Below, in pieces: positions 53,916 through 64,000 of a DNA stretch of 64,000 bases. The stretch covers positions 124,001 to 188,000 of the forward strand of contig JAGYVD010000002.1 in the NCBI GenBank assembly GCA_021209875.1, given 5' to 3'. Below the pieces are notes generated by a model, which ran no database searches, was not told where the DNA came from, and worked only from the letters and a program-made list of their open reading frames with translations. Position 1 is the stretch's first letter, and each line of letters begins with the position of its first letter. Origin of the DNA: Rosellinia necatrix (Eukaryota > Ascomycota > Sordariomycetes > Xylariales > Xylariaceae). A program made the translations under genes and the position numbers.

Positions 53916-54496
53916 GGAGCAGTAGGAGCAGCAACAGCAGCACCAATAGCAACAGTAGGCAGCAACAGTAGCCCGCCGCCACGGCGCCCATAACTATAGG
54001 GGGTCCTGTTTCCCCTCCCTGCCCAGCCAGCTCTGCATTTCCATGTACATTCATATATATATGTATATGTATATATATGCACCTTTCTATTTCCCCATGT
54101 CGCCGTAACGCCATTTCTACCATAACCCAGCGCCAACGGTCGAGAGGCGTCGGGTTTAATCAAGGCGTAGCTTATTACCGCCTTATTCGCGAATGGACGG
54201 ACGTCCCCCGGCAAACATGGAATCAACTCAAAAGGGCGAGCGGCATCAGCCCAGCCCAGCCCAGCCCAGCTTCCATTTGCCTGGTACCCTATGCAAGCCT
54301 GCTGCCCCAAAGCCTCACCGTCAGATAGATGCTATTCCATGTACATACATACGTACCATATGCAGCCAACGTTACCCCGACATGATCACGGGACCGGACG
54401 GAAAATTTCTGCAGCTTTTTGTGTGTTGCTCTCTCTCCTTACTCGTTTATACGGCTCTCTTGAAGACAAGGTCTCACTTGGGAGATCAGCACCGTC

Positions 54497-54533
54497 CCAT
54501 GCCATGCCATGCCATGCTATGCCATGCCATGCT
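54497..54533. repeat. Pentamer repeat (CATGC)n
   Basis: CATGC repeated about seven times with one CTATGC variant. An isolated related array of CCCAG pentamers is at 54249-54271. Confidence 0.9.
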
Positions 54534-55658
54534 TTAGCTCACCGACGTTTATTTGTTGACGGGCTGGTTCTCACACCACAGAGGCGAGAAAAGGCCAAGT
54601 CGCCGAACCGAACCGAACGTACGGCAAAGACACTCTCTACTCTTTTCGTCAAACCCAAATGCTCGACTCGAACACCCATCCGGATACGGCGGAACGGGCG
54701 GTCGCCGGAGGCGGAATTGCTCCCGCCTATTTAGAATTGCATGTTTTACTGTAATTTGGCGACCACGAAGGACGTCGCTTTGGCAATGCCAAGAGTAAAT
54801 CCTCATTCGCATGGTTCCAATGTCGGGAACTATTCAGCAGGTCATATAAGCCCATGTAACAGCAGGATTCGTGTACGCACACACCAATGGTGTATATTGT
54901 ATGTAGGTGCTATACTATTCTAGACCGCCTAGGTAGGATAACGAACATCGACCACGACACAAACGGATATCCCAGATATTTCTCAACCCCCTTTGCCTTG
55001 GCCCGACTTACATATACGAACCCTCCATGATCAAATGGAACTGTATAATCTGGGCATTACATAAGCCGACATATGTCATGAGAGGGAAAGCGGATATAAA
55101 CGTGGATTTCCCTCGGGGTTGGGTTGGGTTGGGTTCACTATGCTCGGGACACCCATGACTTATAGACGAATAGCAAGTTTAAAAAAGAAAAGTAAAAAGT
55201 AAAAGAATTCGTGCCTCCCTATAAAAACGCATAAAATACTGTTACAGGTCCCTGCGCCGGAACTCCAACCCGTCATGCTTCCCGCCTGTTGTTGTTCATC
55301 ACATCGTTCTGCAGGTGGCATGGTAGCAAACACAAAAAAAAAACTAGCGTACGTACGTTTCCCCCCGGAGAGGGGGGACCCCCTTCCCCCCCCCAATTCA
55401 AACCACTCCCCCCCGGTCCCCTTCCCCGGATTTCTCGTCCCTAATCATTCCATCCAGATTTCCCACCTACCCTCCTGCCATTGCCATTCCCTAAACCAGT
55501 TTTTTTTTTTCGCTCTAGCAAAAACGAGCTTTGTCGTCCCGTCGTGTTGACCGGGGCCCCCAATGCCTCGTTTTCCCGCACACTTTTTATGCTGGCAACG
55601 GATCCCAACAGCTGAAGCCCATATAGGTCCCGATAGAAAGAAGATGGGCGGGTGTTTC

Positions 55659-55660
<2 letters not shown>

Positions 55661-55694
<34 letters not shown>
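55661..55694. repeat. (GT)16 microsatellite
   Basis: Uninterrupted GT dinucleotides, about 34 bp. Confidence 0.95.
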
Positions 55695-55695
<1 letters not shown>

Positions 55696-56012
55696 ATGGG
55701 ATACCAACAGCGTTGAAATGAAAAATGAAAGGGGATCAAAAGGCCAGATACGAGTATCTGTCCTGTGAGGAGAATGGAAATGGAGTTAAAAAGGGTAAGT
55801 TTCGTATGTCTTCGATAGTCAAATGTGATCCCTCTCCCCCACACGGGGGGGCGGGGCGGCAAAAGAAGCGAAGTTTGCTAAAGTTAGCCAATGTATTGCG
55901 GTTTTAAAACATGATAAGCGGTGTGAACTCCCTGCCTCCTCCTCCTCCATCATCATCGTATCAAATCGACCCCTCGAGCCCAGTCAACGATGGCCCCAAT
56001 TCGTTGGTGTTA

Positions 56013-56039
56013 CCCCCCCCTCCCCCCTCCCCCCTCCCC
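56013..56039 (-). other. Potential G-quadruplex just after the Myb-like gene stop codon
   Basis: On the minus strand four G runs of 4-8 bases are separated by single A bases, beginning about 6 nt after the stop codon at 56045. Such spacing fits a very stable quadruplex. It would sit at the very start of the 3' UTR. Confidence 0.7.
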
Positions 56040-56044
56040 TTCGC

Positions 56045-57139
56045 CTACACCCCGACACCACGCTCTTCGCCAAATCGCCGAGTCATGTCTTTCTCCCTGG
56101 GGCTGCGGGGGTGGCTGTCGGTGCCGATGATGGCGCTTATGCGCGTCTTGTCGTAGATGCCATCGCGGTCGTTCGGACTGGGAGCCGGGGTGATTGGCGT
56201 TTGACTTCCCCCCCCGAGAACATGTTCGCCTTCCAGGCCTGCTCCAGGACGATCGGGCTCACGCCGGAGCCGTAGTCGGTGGCAATGGCGCCCCAGAACG
56301 CCGATCGGTGGGCCGCATAGATAGCTTGGAGGCGGGGCATGTCGACGTGGGCCGATGGCGGCGGCAGGGTGCAATCGAGCCTGAGGCTCGGCGCCGGCCC
56401 GAGGGGCGATGGCTGGGGAAAGGGGGATGGGCCCAGGGACCGTGCGCTATCCGGCACCGGCGTTGGGAAACTCAATGCCGGCGAGGTAATACCGGTTGAG
56501 AGCGTCATCGACACCGGCTTTGGCAGGATAGTTGGGAGGCGGGGCGAGAGGTTGCTCCCCGACATGATTCTGGGGAGTTGAATGGAATTTTGGTAGTCGG
56601 GCGAGCTGGGTTCGTGGCTACCGGCACTCCCCGGAGGGGTAATGTCTCGCGAAGATTCCAGGTGAGGGGACGGACTAATAGCCGGCAGCACTGGGGAGTG
56701 CCCGGATGAGGATCCGGAGGAGACCGATGCCGTGCGCTTACGGCGGTTACTTCCGTGGCTCAGCTGATGGTAGTGAAGACGGCAGGCCAACTCCGTCTTT
56801 TTCAGGTGTGCAGCGATATGCTTGTAGGGCATTTTTTGTAGGCGAGTCTGTAGGAGATACACCTCCTGTTATTCCGCGCAGTTAGTATCAGTCAGTTCAG
56901 AGACCGCCACGCCACGGCTGCATCGTTCCTTATGGCCGCTTCTACAACCGACGCGCGTTGTACGTGTCACCGGGACCGTCCGTATTCTCGCTTACCTCAT
57001 CTTCGCTCCAGGCTCGTCCTCCTCCAGTAGACGCCACTCTCCTGGTCTTCGAGACGCCAAATTCGTGGCGATCATGGGCATCACTCGTTGGGGTGTATGG
57101 GATGCCCCCATGTGGGTTCAACTGAACTGGCGGGGCCAT
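56045..57139 (-). CDS. Myb/SANT-like DNA-binding protein, frame interrupted at a G run
   Basis: Exon 1 57139-56996 and exon 2 from 56865; intron 56995-56866 (GTAAGC...AACAG, phase 0). The splice joins GGRAWSEDE to EVYLLQTRLQKMPYKHIAAH, then LKKTELACRLHYHQLSHG and SNRRKR: a helix-turn-helix SANT-like block known from fungal proteins. A Ser/Pro-rich middle follows. Near QAWKANMFSGG the reading frame runs out of the family pattern and would end near 56137, while the minus-strand frame one base over carries the expected C-terminus (QTPITPAPSPNDRDGIYD, KTRISAIIGTDSHPRS) to a stop at 56045. The switch lies at eight consecutive Gs (plus-strand C run 56208-56215); one additional G would give a continuous 321-residue protein. 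A sequencing or assembly error is more likely than a real mutation. Probably a nuclear transcription regulator. Confidence 0.75.
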
Positions 57140-60100
57140 TTTATGGTACGCGCGAGAAATCCGTGGGTTTGGGTAGACGAATGGAGACGGTGCGGCCTTG
57201 GCGAATCGAAAGGTAAATAAAATATACTGTGTTCAACGGGCAGACCGGGCTGCTTCGGGAATCGAATTTGGGTCAAGAAGTTTAGGCAAGTGCGAGTATC
57301 GGGTTTCCTCCCTGCGTTTCGGCCTGGCTATGTCACCTGCTGGTAGCTCTAGGCGAGTGTCCGACTGTCTGTTCGACCGTGCGTTCGACCGTGCGAGGGG
57401 TTTCGGAGGCCGTGGAACAGGAGACGAGTGAAATGGATAGCCCAGAACCGAAAACGACTGATCGTATTTGACCGTAGGTCGGAAAGTACACCGATGGCGA
57501 AGAGGAAGAGGGTTCAAATGAGTGTAAGCAGCCAAGCCAGTTGGACAATGAAAGAAAGTGGTCGCTAGCTGCGAAGAAAGAAAAGAAACAAGACGGCGCG
57601 CAACAACGTCGTGATCGATGCACAGATTGTACGTGGAGTGCAAAGAAGAGCAACAGAAACAAGAGAGAGGTCAGAAAGGAAGGGGAGCAGGCCGGATAAT
57701 AACGATAACGCATCTAATGCTTCATCCCGTCCGGACGTCGCCTCATCCAGGAACAAGGACTGAGGTTGCCGGGGGGTGGGCGACTACCCACCCGATTATG
57801 CATGGATACATGAGCCCTGCTACCACACCACACTTGTTATTGACCCTGGTACTATGGAGTGGATGTGAGGAGACCAGAAGCACGTCCTTAACCTGATCTG
57901 CCTTGTCCATACATAGTTCGATCCATCGATGCAAAACAGCTAGCCCCGTCGTAGAGAAGTGGGAGGACGAGCCCTCGTCCACGTAATAGACAGGGGTGCG
58001 GTCTGCCTACCCCAAGGTGAATCCGCGCGTGAGACGAGATTTTCGAGATTGATATTCGTAGAATTCCAGGCTCGTCTAGATCGAGACCCGGAACTGAAAG
58101 GCCAATGGGGGAGTCATGGGTCGGTCTTCCAGAGGCTCAAATGACCAGAGCTGGTTCGGTATCGGCCGAGGAGCGCCCTCTACCATGGCGATACACGGCT
58201 CAACGAAGTTTTGTTCGTATAGTGAGGCCAAGCAACTGGGTTGGAAGCGAGACAGGGCTACCTAGGATGACAGACATGCATTGAAACGGCCTCGTGGACC
58301 AAGATGACAAGCGCTCTGGTTTTCCCGTTTGGCTCGATGCGCGGCAAACTCCTGGCCCTACCGTGTTTCGACGAGTGGACGCGTAAAGCGGCCACCGCGT
58401 TCCAGAAATTAGAGGGTTGCATAACTGGGCGCCTGCTGTTACTACTTGTTACTTCTTGTTGCTGTTGCTGTGGCTGTGGCTGTTGCGGTTGCTGTCGCTG
58501 TTGGTGGTGCTATTGTTTCCGTCCGTAGGTAGGTTCGTTGCTCGAGACAGGCATTTTTCATGGGTCATCGTTCGCACATGCGAGCTATACACTCTGCATA
58601 GGCCACGACATCGGGCGTTTGTAGGGGGATTACAAAGTAGCCGCCAAACATTGGCTTGGCAAACTCATACGATACCTTGCCAATTCCCATGACGACCCAT
58701 GAGAGACACCTGGGATACCTCCGTCCACGGGCCCCGGCGGGCAGACACAGGTGTATGAGGTGGGTGCTCGCGTGTGTTTTCTGCTCTGTTATTTTGTTTT
58801 CGGTTTGTATCGAGGATGAAGGTCTGAGTCTGACGTCTGACGTCGCGCAGGTTTTGTGTGGGCGGTGCCTCAACGTGTTACAGAGATGCGCTTATTCAGA
58901 TGACCAGGGTTGCCATTGGGTCTCAGGTCTTCTCCAGTCCCCTCTTCGACAATTGACCCCTGGCCTCCCTCTCCTACCCCTGGCCATCTTGGAACCCTTT
59001 CTTGAGCCCCTCGGTTTCCATTTTGGTCAGCGGCTCTACCGTAGTCTTCTTTGGGCCACTTCATCGAGACCGACATACACACCCAGACGATGAATCAGTA
59101 GGCGATCGAACTTTTTTACCAGCACTACCTCCCCGGTTTCCTGTCGTGTACTTTAAGCGATAGCCTCGTCTGGCCAGCCTAGGTATCTCCTACACCTAAA
59201 ACCCCTACGCTAACATATGCGACACTGCGATGTCTGAATTGCTAGATAGAGTCGACTTACTACGGCAACGTGGAGTGTAAACGCTCTCGGTTCCCACTCA
59301 TGTAGCTAAGGCGCGTATAGAGAGGGCTTCATCAGCGCGTCACGGGGTTTCCCATACTCACCGCCAAGAAAACACAAGCGTCATTCCGGCTTTCGAGACA
59401 ATAGAGTGGATGCCTCGGTAAAGAGGCGGTAAGTTCGATCAAGTTAACACGTAAAGTTGGGATGCCAACAATGGCGTGGAGACTGGGGATGGTGGCTGTG
59501 GAGCGCGGCTATCTGAAGTTACGTTGAATGCTGTCGGAGGCCGCGAGTCGAATCACTTCGTTATGCTCGGCCCAACCCGTCGCGGACTATACTGTAGGCC
59601 AACATAAGCTGCTTAGCGACGGCCGTGATCTCTCTCTAGTTCCTCGTATCCAATTCCTCCGGTATCTCGGCGGTCCTTGAAACTCGCTAATAACGGCCAC
59701 TCTTCGAGGAGGAGGTCGGACCTGGCCAATTCCGCTCAAAGGTTATCTAGGCAGTAAACTTTCGGAGAAATCCAGGTTGGTGAGTTTGGCGGTAGCCTTA
59801 CCGAAAAACCCCGCGTTGTAAAATCGAATCGTCTATTCACCGTGGAGGCCGATATGCGAGGGGCTCTTTGATCATCCGCGGCCCCGGGGTCTGGAACCCC
59901 TCCTCTCAGCAAGACATAGGGCGAGATGGAGGGCATATACGCGTTGCCGAAACATCGGCGGCGGGCTTCCTATGCAGGCCAAGAGTGCACGAGACACATA
60001 GTGAACACCTGGGACGAGGCTAATGCATCTGTCCAGATAAGGTTCCCAAGGTGCCGAAAAGAGTGTCGACCTCCCGTGGGAAAACCACAGCGTTCTTATG

Positions 60101-62979
60101 CGAACACATGCGGGTGGGTGCATTCGCTGCTGCCTCAATCTGATAACGAATGGTGGTGGTTGGCTCGGCCCGGGTAGCGGCGAGGCGGCATTGGGTACGC
60201 GGCGAAACCTGAGCGCCTACAGCTCGGCCTATAGTAATAGTATGCCAACTAACCACCTGTATGGAAATGGGGCAAGTTCGTTCCATGAAGGCCTTCGTAA
60301 TGATCCGCGTTGCCGTTCTCAGCAGAGATCGCACAGAAGATCCGGGTCCCCCGCCCACACTACCACATCAACAAGGTTGCGTACGGTTGTCATGTCGTTG
60401 CTCCCGGAAGCCACCGCCATTCGGCTCGGAAGTAGGAATGGCAACGGCTGCCCTCTTCGCACTTGCGGTGAAGGGGAAAGCCCCCCTGATTTGATCCTTT
60501 TTTTTATTCCTTTGAAAGAGTGCTGTATGATTCCGTTCCGAGGTTCCACTGAACACCAGCCCCCATACCACCATAACAACACGTCGCTGAGCTCCCCGTT
60601 GCCTGGTATGCACACTTGTGTTCGTGGCGACGACGGAGTAGCCTCTGTGATGTTACCCCGCGAGGTGTAGCGGGGGATCACCGACTGTTCGTCTCACAGT
60701 ACCGCATATTGTTGCGAGCCTGAGAACTTGAGTAGATCAACCGTCTGAACTCCGTATCCCTAGGTGTCAAACACGATCGCTCATCACACCGAAAAGTGAG
60801 CGGGCTAGGCTTGGAGCCAAAGCACAAGATTATACCAATACCTATTGCCCCAATATAAAATGATTCACGACTTCGAACGCCTACTATCATCAAGCACCGC
60901 GATATTCGCGAGTTGAATGGCAGATGAGTCCCAGTAGAGCCCACCGTTAACTGATTGCTCCCCTGCCCATTGTTAGTAGCACTATATCGAATTTCCGACT
61001 TACATGGCCTTTACACACTTACGCAGCATATGGGTGGAATGTAAAATATCTAGTACAGTCTGGTTTTATGCGTTATAGACCTCTCAGTGGAAATTGAATC
61101 AGGTTGGCACCGGCACTTGCGCGATGTCTGTGGAATTGGTTATCAACTCGCCTATCCGTGTCGTTCGGAACCAAGTAAGCTCCTCGGACTCCCCCATGAT
61201 TATTCCTGCCGGGCTTCATGGATTGCGAACCGGACTGGATTGTCGTCGTATCGGGATAGACCGACCTCGACGCACTGCATCCATATTTCGCAGGGCTGAG
61301 ATGCATGGCTATTAGGCACACGACCATCTAGTCTAGCGACATAGCAGGCAAGGTCGATCATGGGCACGGACTGAACCTAATGCGAGTCAACTTAACAACG
61401 GTCTTCCAAGCCTGCACCCCGTGCAAATCTAAGCGCGTGAGCCCTTGGAAATCCGATCCCCACCGGGCTAGGGTGGCTAACAGAGCCGCGTGATACTCAA
61501 ACCGCATTCTAACTGATCTGCGACTGCGTGGGTTTCAGCAATGTGTGGATATCCTCACTCTTAGAAACAGCATAGTATACCTTACCCAGCCTAGAGAGAG
61601 GATACAAGCCGGCCGGTGCGGTCAACAATAGATGACCCTACGGACCAGCCGTAAGCGATGAAGGTAACCGAGTAAGAAGAAGGGGAAAAGGAAAAAGAAA
61701 GAAGAAGAAAAAAAAAAGAAAAAGGCATGGCTGGTTGACGGTCCGTGAATGTACATGCACTAACTACCTAAGAATCTGACCAGCATTATTTCCCCGGTTT
61801 GCTTATCCGACTACTACCAGGCCCCAGGGACTGGCCCAAACAAATAAGAAGGAAAACAAAACAAATTACATACATGCTACGTTTTTTTTTTTTTTTTCTT
61901 TCCTTTCGGTGCAGCCGGATGAACGAACCGCATTAATTCGCGACGCGATGTAAGTGGTAGGCAATCGGGACGAGATAAATGGCCGTTTCGTTTGGCGCTG
62001 ACGTTCAGCGTTCGCTATATCTTGGTATCGTAACATGCACGCAATATGGTTCTGTAGTGTATGCATATCACTCAGCATGGTTGACCCTAGATCCAGATCA
62101 TGTGCTAACGAAAAGACGGACTTACATGCATACGTACCTATTATTATCGAGCGACAGTCTACATATAATATTATTATAAGTACCTACCTAGGTAGGTAGG
62201 GTTAGGTGTCCAAGTAGGCTACTAAATATCTGCGGGTACGCGTGATACTAGGCGTGATACTAGAGCGATATCGTATGAGAAACATCTCCTTCCACTTCGA
62301 GTTATCCTTTCGTCGCGGTTGCAGTTTGCGGTTGCGGTTGCGGCCATTCTCGAAAAGGCCAGCAGGTAGCGGTAACGGTGTGTAAATGAAAACAAGGAGA
62401 GGGACGCCAAGGGGTCGGGTCGGCATGTCCCGAAAGTCGGGTCGTTTCAAACATCAAGGGTCATGTTTGCTGAAACAGAGGGGCGTGTTGGTGTTGGAGA
62501 GAGTTAGGTCGGCAACCTTGTTCCCACTCTAGCGCAGATATCCGTGAAACTACCTACCTACCAACGGGTATTAGTACACTACGTAGGTAGGTACCTAGGT
62601 AGGTATGTATGCAAGTAATTAGTGTAATGAGGTAGTTAGGTACTTTTGGACGAGTTTTTAACTAGTAGGTAGGTACCTACTTCTAATCGGTACGTGGGGC
62701 AAACTAGTAGGCACCTAAGTAAGTGTGGCTGATAATTTGTAGAAAGTTGGGGGATGCCCGCCTTTAGCTAGGCATCTGATGGTGGCTTGTGAATCGTGTA
62801 GGGTACCTAGGTAGGTAGTTATGTGGCTTGCCGACAATTGCGCCCAGGCTAGGATGAGATTAGCCCTAGATTAGCCGGGTCCCTCCCCACCACAGAGGTT
62901 AGCTGGAACTTATCACACTCCGCAAGCCTTCGACAACCGCCGAATCGGACACCACATCCTCTGCATCAACGCCGTCAAG
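57140..62979. other. 5.8 kb region without a recognisable gene
   Basis: 57140-57750 is presumably promoter and leader of the Myb-like gene. The frames at 58656-59093 and 60098-60670 have ordinary length by chance and no known pattern; 59100-61700 has balanced composition without repeats, and comparison by eye with rRNA, 5S RNA and tRNA gave nothing. A purine tract lies at 61672-61728, TGCTGT repeats at 58455-58510, and TAGG/CCTA tracts at 62180-62200 and 62550-62607. The last ~100 bp are the uL15 promoter and leader. Confidence 0.5.
62550..62607. repeat. CCTA/TAGG tract with palindrome, upstream of uL15
   Basis: CTACCTACCTACC and, after 24 bases, GTAGGTAGGTACCTAGGTAGGTATG. It lies about 370-430 bp upstream of the uL15 start codon. 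Confidence 0.85.
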
Positions 62980-63613
62980 ATGCCGACCCGACTCAGCAAG
63001 ACACGCAAGCACCGTGGCCACGTCAGTGCCGGCCATGGCCGCGTCGGCAAGCACAGGAAGCACCCCGGTGGTCGTGGTATGGCTGGTGGTCAGGTAAGAG
63101 AATACCCAGGTAGAATCTCCATCGAGATGAACATTCGGCCATTGGTCGCTTCTCGAATCTTGGGCCGGCTCGATTGTTGGTCCTTGGGCTGAATTGACTC
63201 TCCATACAGCACCACCACCGCACGAACATCGATAAATACCATCCGGGTTACTTCGGAAAGGTTGGTATGCGCCACTTTCACCTGCAACGAACCCACCAAT
63301 GGAACCCCATAATCAACCTCGACAAGGTAAACACACCCCTCGGTCTATCGCCGTAGCCGCCGGCTCGCTGCTCGGGCTAATCCAACGAGTATAGCTCACC
63401 TCGCTGCTGCCTGAGGACGTGCGCGAGAAATATGTCTCCGGCCAGGCAAAAGACACAGCCCCCGTTATCGACCTGCTGAACCTTGGTTACTCCAAGTTGC
63501 TGGGCAAGGGGCGCCTGCCCGCATTCCCGTTTGTCGTCCGTGCGAGATACGTCAGCAAGCTAGCGGAGCGCAAGATCACAGAGGCCGGTGGTGTCATCGA
63601 GCTGGTAGCATGA
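62980..63613 (+). CDS. RPL28: 60S ribosomal protein uL15 (L28 in yeast, L27a in mammals)
   Basis: Structural protein of the large cytosolic ribosomal subunit. Three exons: 62980-63093, 63210-63326, 63395-63613; introns 63094-63209 (GTAAGA...ACAG) and 63327-63394 (GTAAAC...ATAG), both phase 0; 149 residues, exactly the eukaryotic length. The N-terminus [20 protein letters not shown] and [16 protein letters not shown] are nearly invariant, followed by [33 protein letters not shown] and the C-terminal L18e/L15 fold ([20 protein letters not shown]). A His run HHH opens exon 2. Early intron positions are typical of fungal ribosomal protein genes. Upstream, GATTAGCCCTAGATTAGCC (about 62860) could be a Tbf1-like site, which is only a guess. 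Confidence 0.98.
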
Positions 63614-63806
63614 GGTTTCAGGGAAACGAAATGGGATTAGGAAATTCGGACTCGGGTCATCAGGCATTTGACGGTGTTCAGGACGGTTAGGTTGGCTACA
63701 AAAAGGCCCAATTAGGACGATAGATCCTAAAATTACCAATTCAGCATGATCTACATCTACGCCCCTTTTCCCTGTGGGATATGTTAAAAATAGGACGCAA
63801 ACCGAC

Positions 63807-64000
63807 TGTCACGGAACGGCTCCAGAGCACTCGTCGCCGACGGTCCTCTCATGCTAACTAAATGGGCCACAGGACATGACATTGCGCCACTGTGTATGCA
63901 AACCGGAATAGCAGTCACGAGTATGTACGTGCGCTACACAGTATCGCGGCATGTATTTGCGTAAGCAAAGCTCCCTACGGCGCCCAATATTATGTACATG
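63807..64000. mobile_element. Possible LTR beginning at the right window edge
   Basis: TGTCACGGAAC at 63807 is identical to the first 11 bases of the solo LTR at 19886, including the TG start. The rest differs and the far end is outside the window, so neither terminal repeat nor target duplication can be checked. It may be a chance match. Confidence 0.25.

Larger units (their letters stand above)
51434..56044. other. 4.6 kb region without a recognisable gene, rich in simple repeats
   Basis: Open frames such as 51764-52144 and 54291-54734 lack any known pattern. Instead there are several tandem arrays (51890, 53826, 54060, 54245, 54497, 55661), a cluster of CACTAC words (52796-53553), C-rich blocks (53659-53680, 55380-55430, 56013-56039). 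The first part contains the leader of the 50066 gene and the last part the 3' UTR of the Myb-like gene. Confidence 0.5.

Noticed and set aside
58656..59093. 145-codon frame with a hydrophobic segment
   Set aside because: Starts with a non-ATG codon, no signal peptide at a plausible ATG and no family pattern; chance is likely.
59400..61700. Possible rRNA or mitochondrial insertion
   Set aside because: Compared by eye with conserved 18S, 28S, 5.8S and 5S stretches and found no match; composition is not mitochondrial.

Overview
The window is chromosomal DNA of a filamentous ascomycete (Pezizomycotina), most likely a Sordariomycete. The evidence is short spliceosomal introns (50-320 bp) with CTAAC-like branch sites, fungal-only protein families (HAM1 domain protein, App1, the RING 'cell cycle control' family, a Myb/SANT-like family), and an intron-containing 149-residue ribosomal protein uL15 gene. 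I see no bacterial, organellar, tRNA, rRNA or CRISPR signal. All assignments come from reading the sequence; no database was searched.

Layout. 1-1715: the end of a CYP51 sterol 14-alpha-demethylase (+). 1990-2361: a MITE-like element. 2689-4297: a fungal membrane protein (+). 5503-6248: an unrecognised gene (+). 6765-9268: the DEAD-box helicase Drs1 (+). 9858-12350: App1 phosphatidate phosphatase (-). 14030-15283: EB1/Bim1 microtubule plus-end protein (+). 16562-18245: a chromodomain protein with a threefold N-terminal motif (+). 18246-25300 is accessory in character, with AT-rich patches, a solo LTR with target-site duplication (19886-20047), an HAD-type class II terpene cyclase (21203-22932, -) and a decayed NAD-dependent epimerase/reductase pseudogene (23496-24037).

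From 26185 the housekeeping character returns: HAM1 protein (26185-29008, +), a basic, disordered nuclear-type protein (29661-32210, -), an OPT transporter (33668-35956, -), then about 6 kb without a convincing gene. Next come a RING protein rich in SUMO-interacting motifs (42129-44083, -), the spliceosomal ubiquitin ligase Prp19 (46320-47962, -), OHCU decarboxylase of uric acid breakdown (48716-49486, +), a disordered fungal protein (50066-51433, -), a 4.6 kb gap, a Myb/SANT-like DNA-binding protein whose frame is broken at a G run (56045-57139, -), a 5.8 kb gap and uL15/RPL28 (62980-63613, +).

Most genes are unrelated single-copy functions, so no operon logic applies. Prp19 and OHCU decarboxylase share a 0.75 kb divergent promoter; Drs1/App1, HAM1/29661 gene and OHCU/50066 gene are convergent pairs. 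Intergenic DNA repeatedly carries TAGG/CCTA tracts that often form palindromes around CCTAGG. The items most worth following up are the HAD-type terpene cyclase with its decayed neighbour, the chromodomain protein with the repeated R-rich motif, the multi-SIM RING protein, two GC-AG introns, the MITE and the solo LTR.
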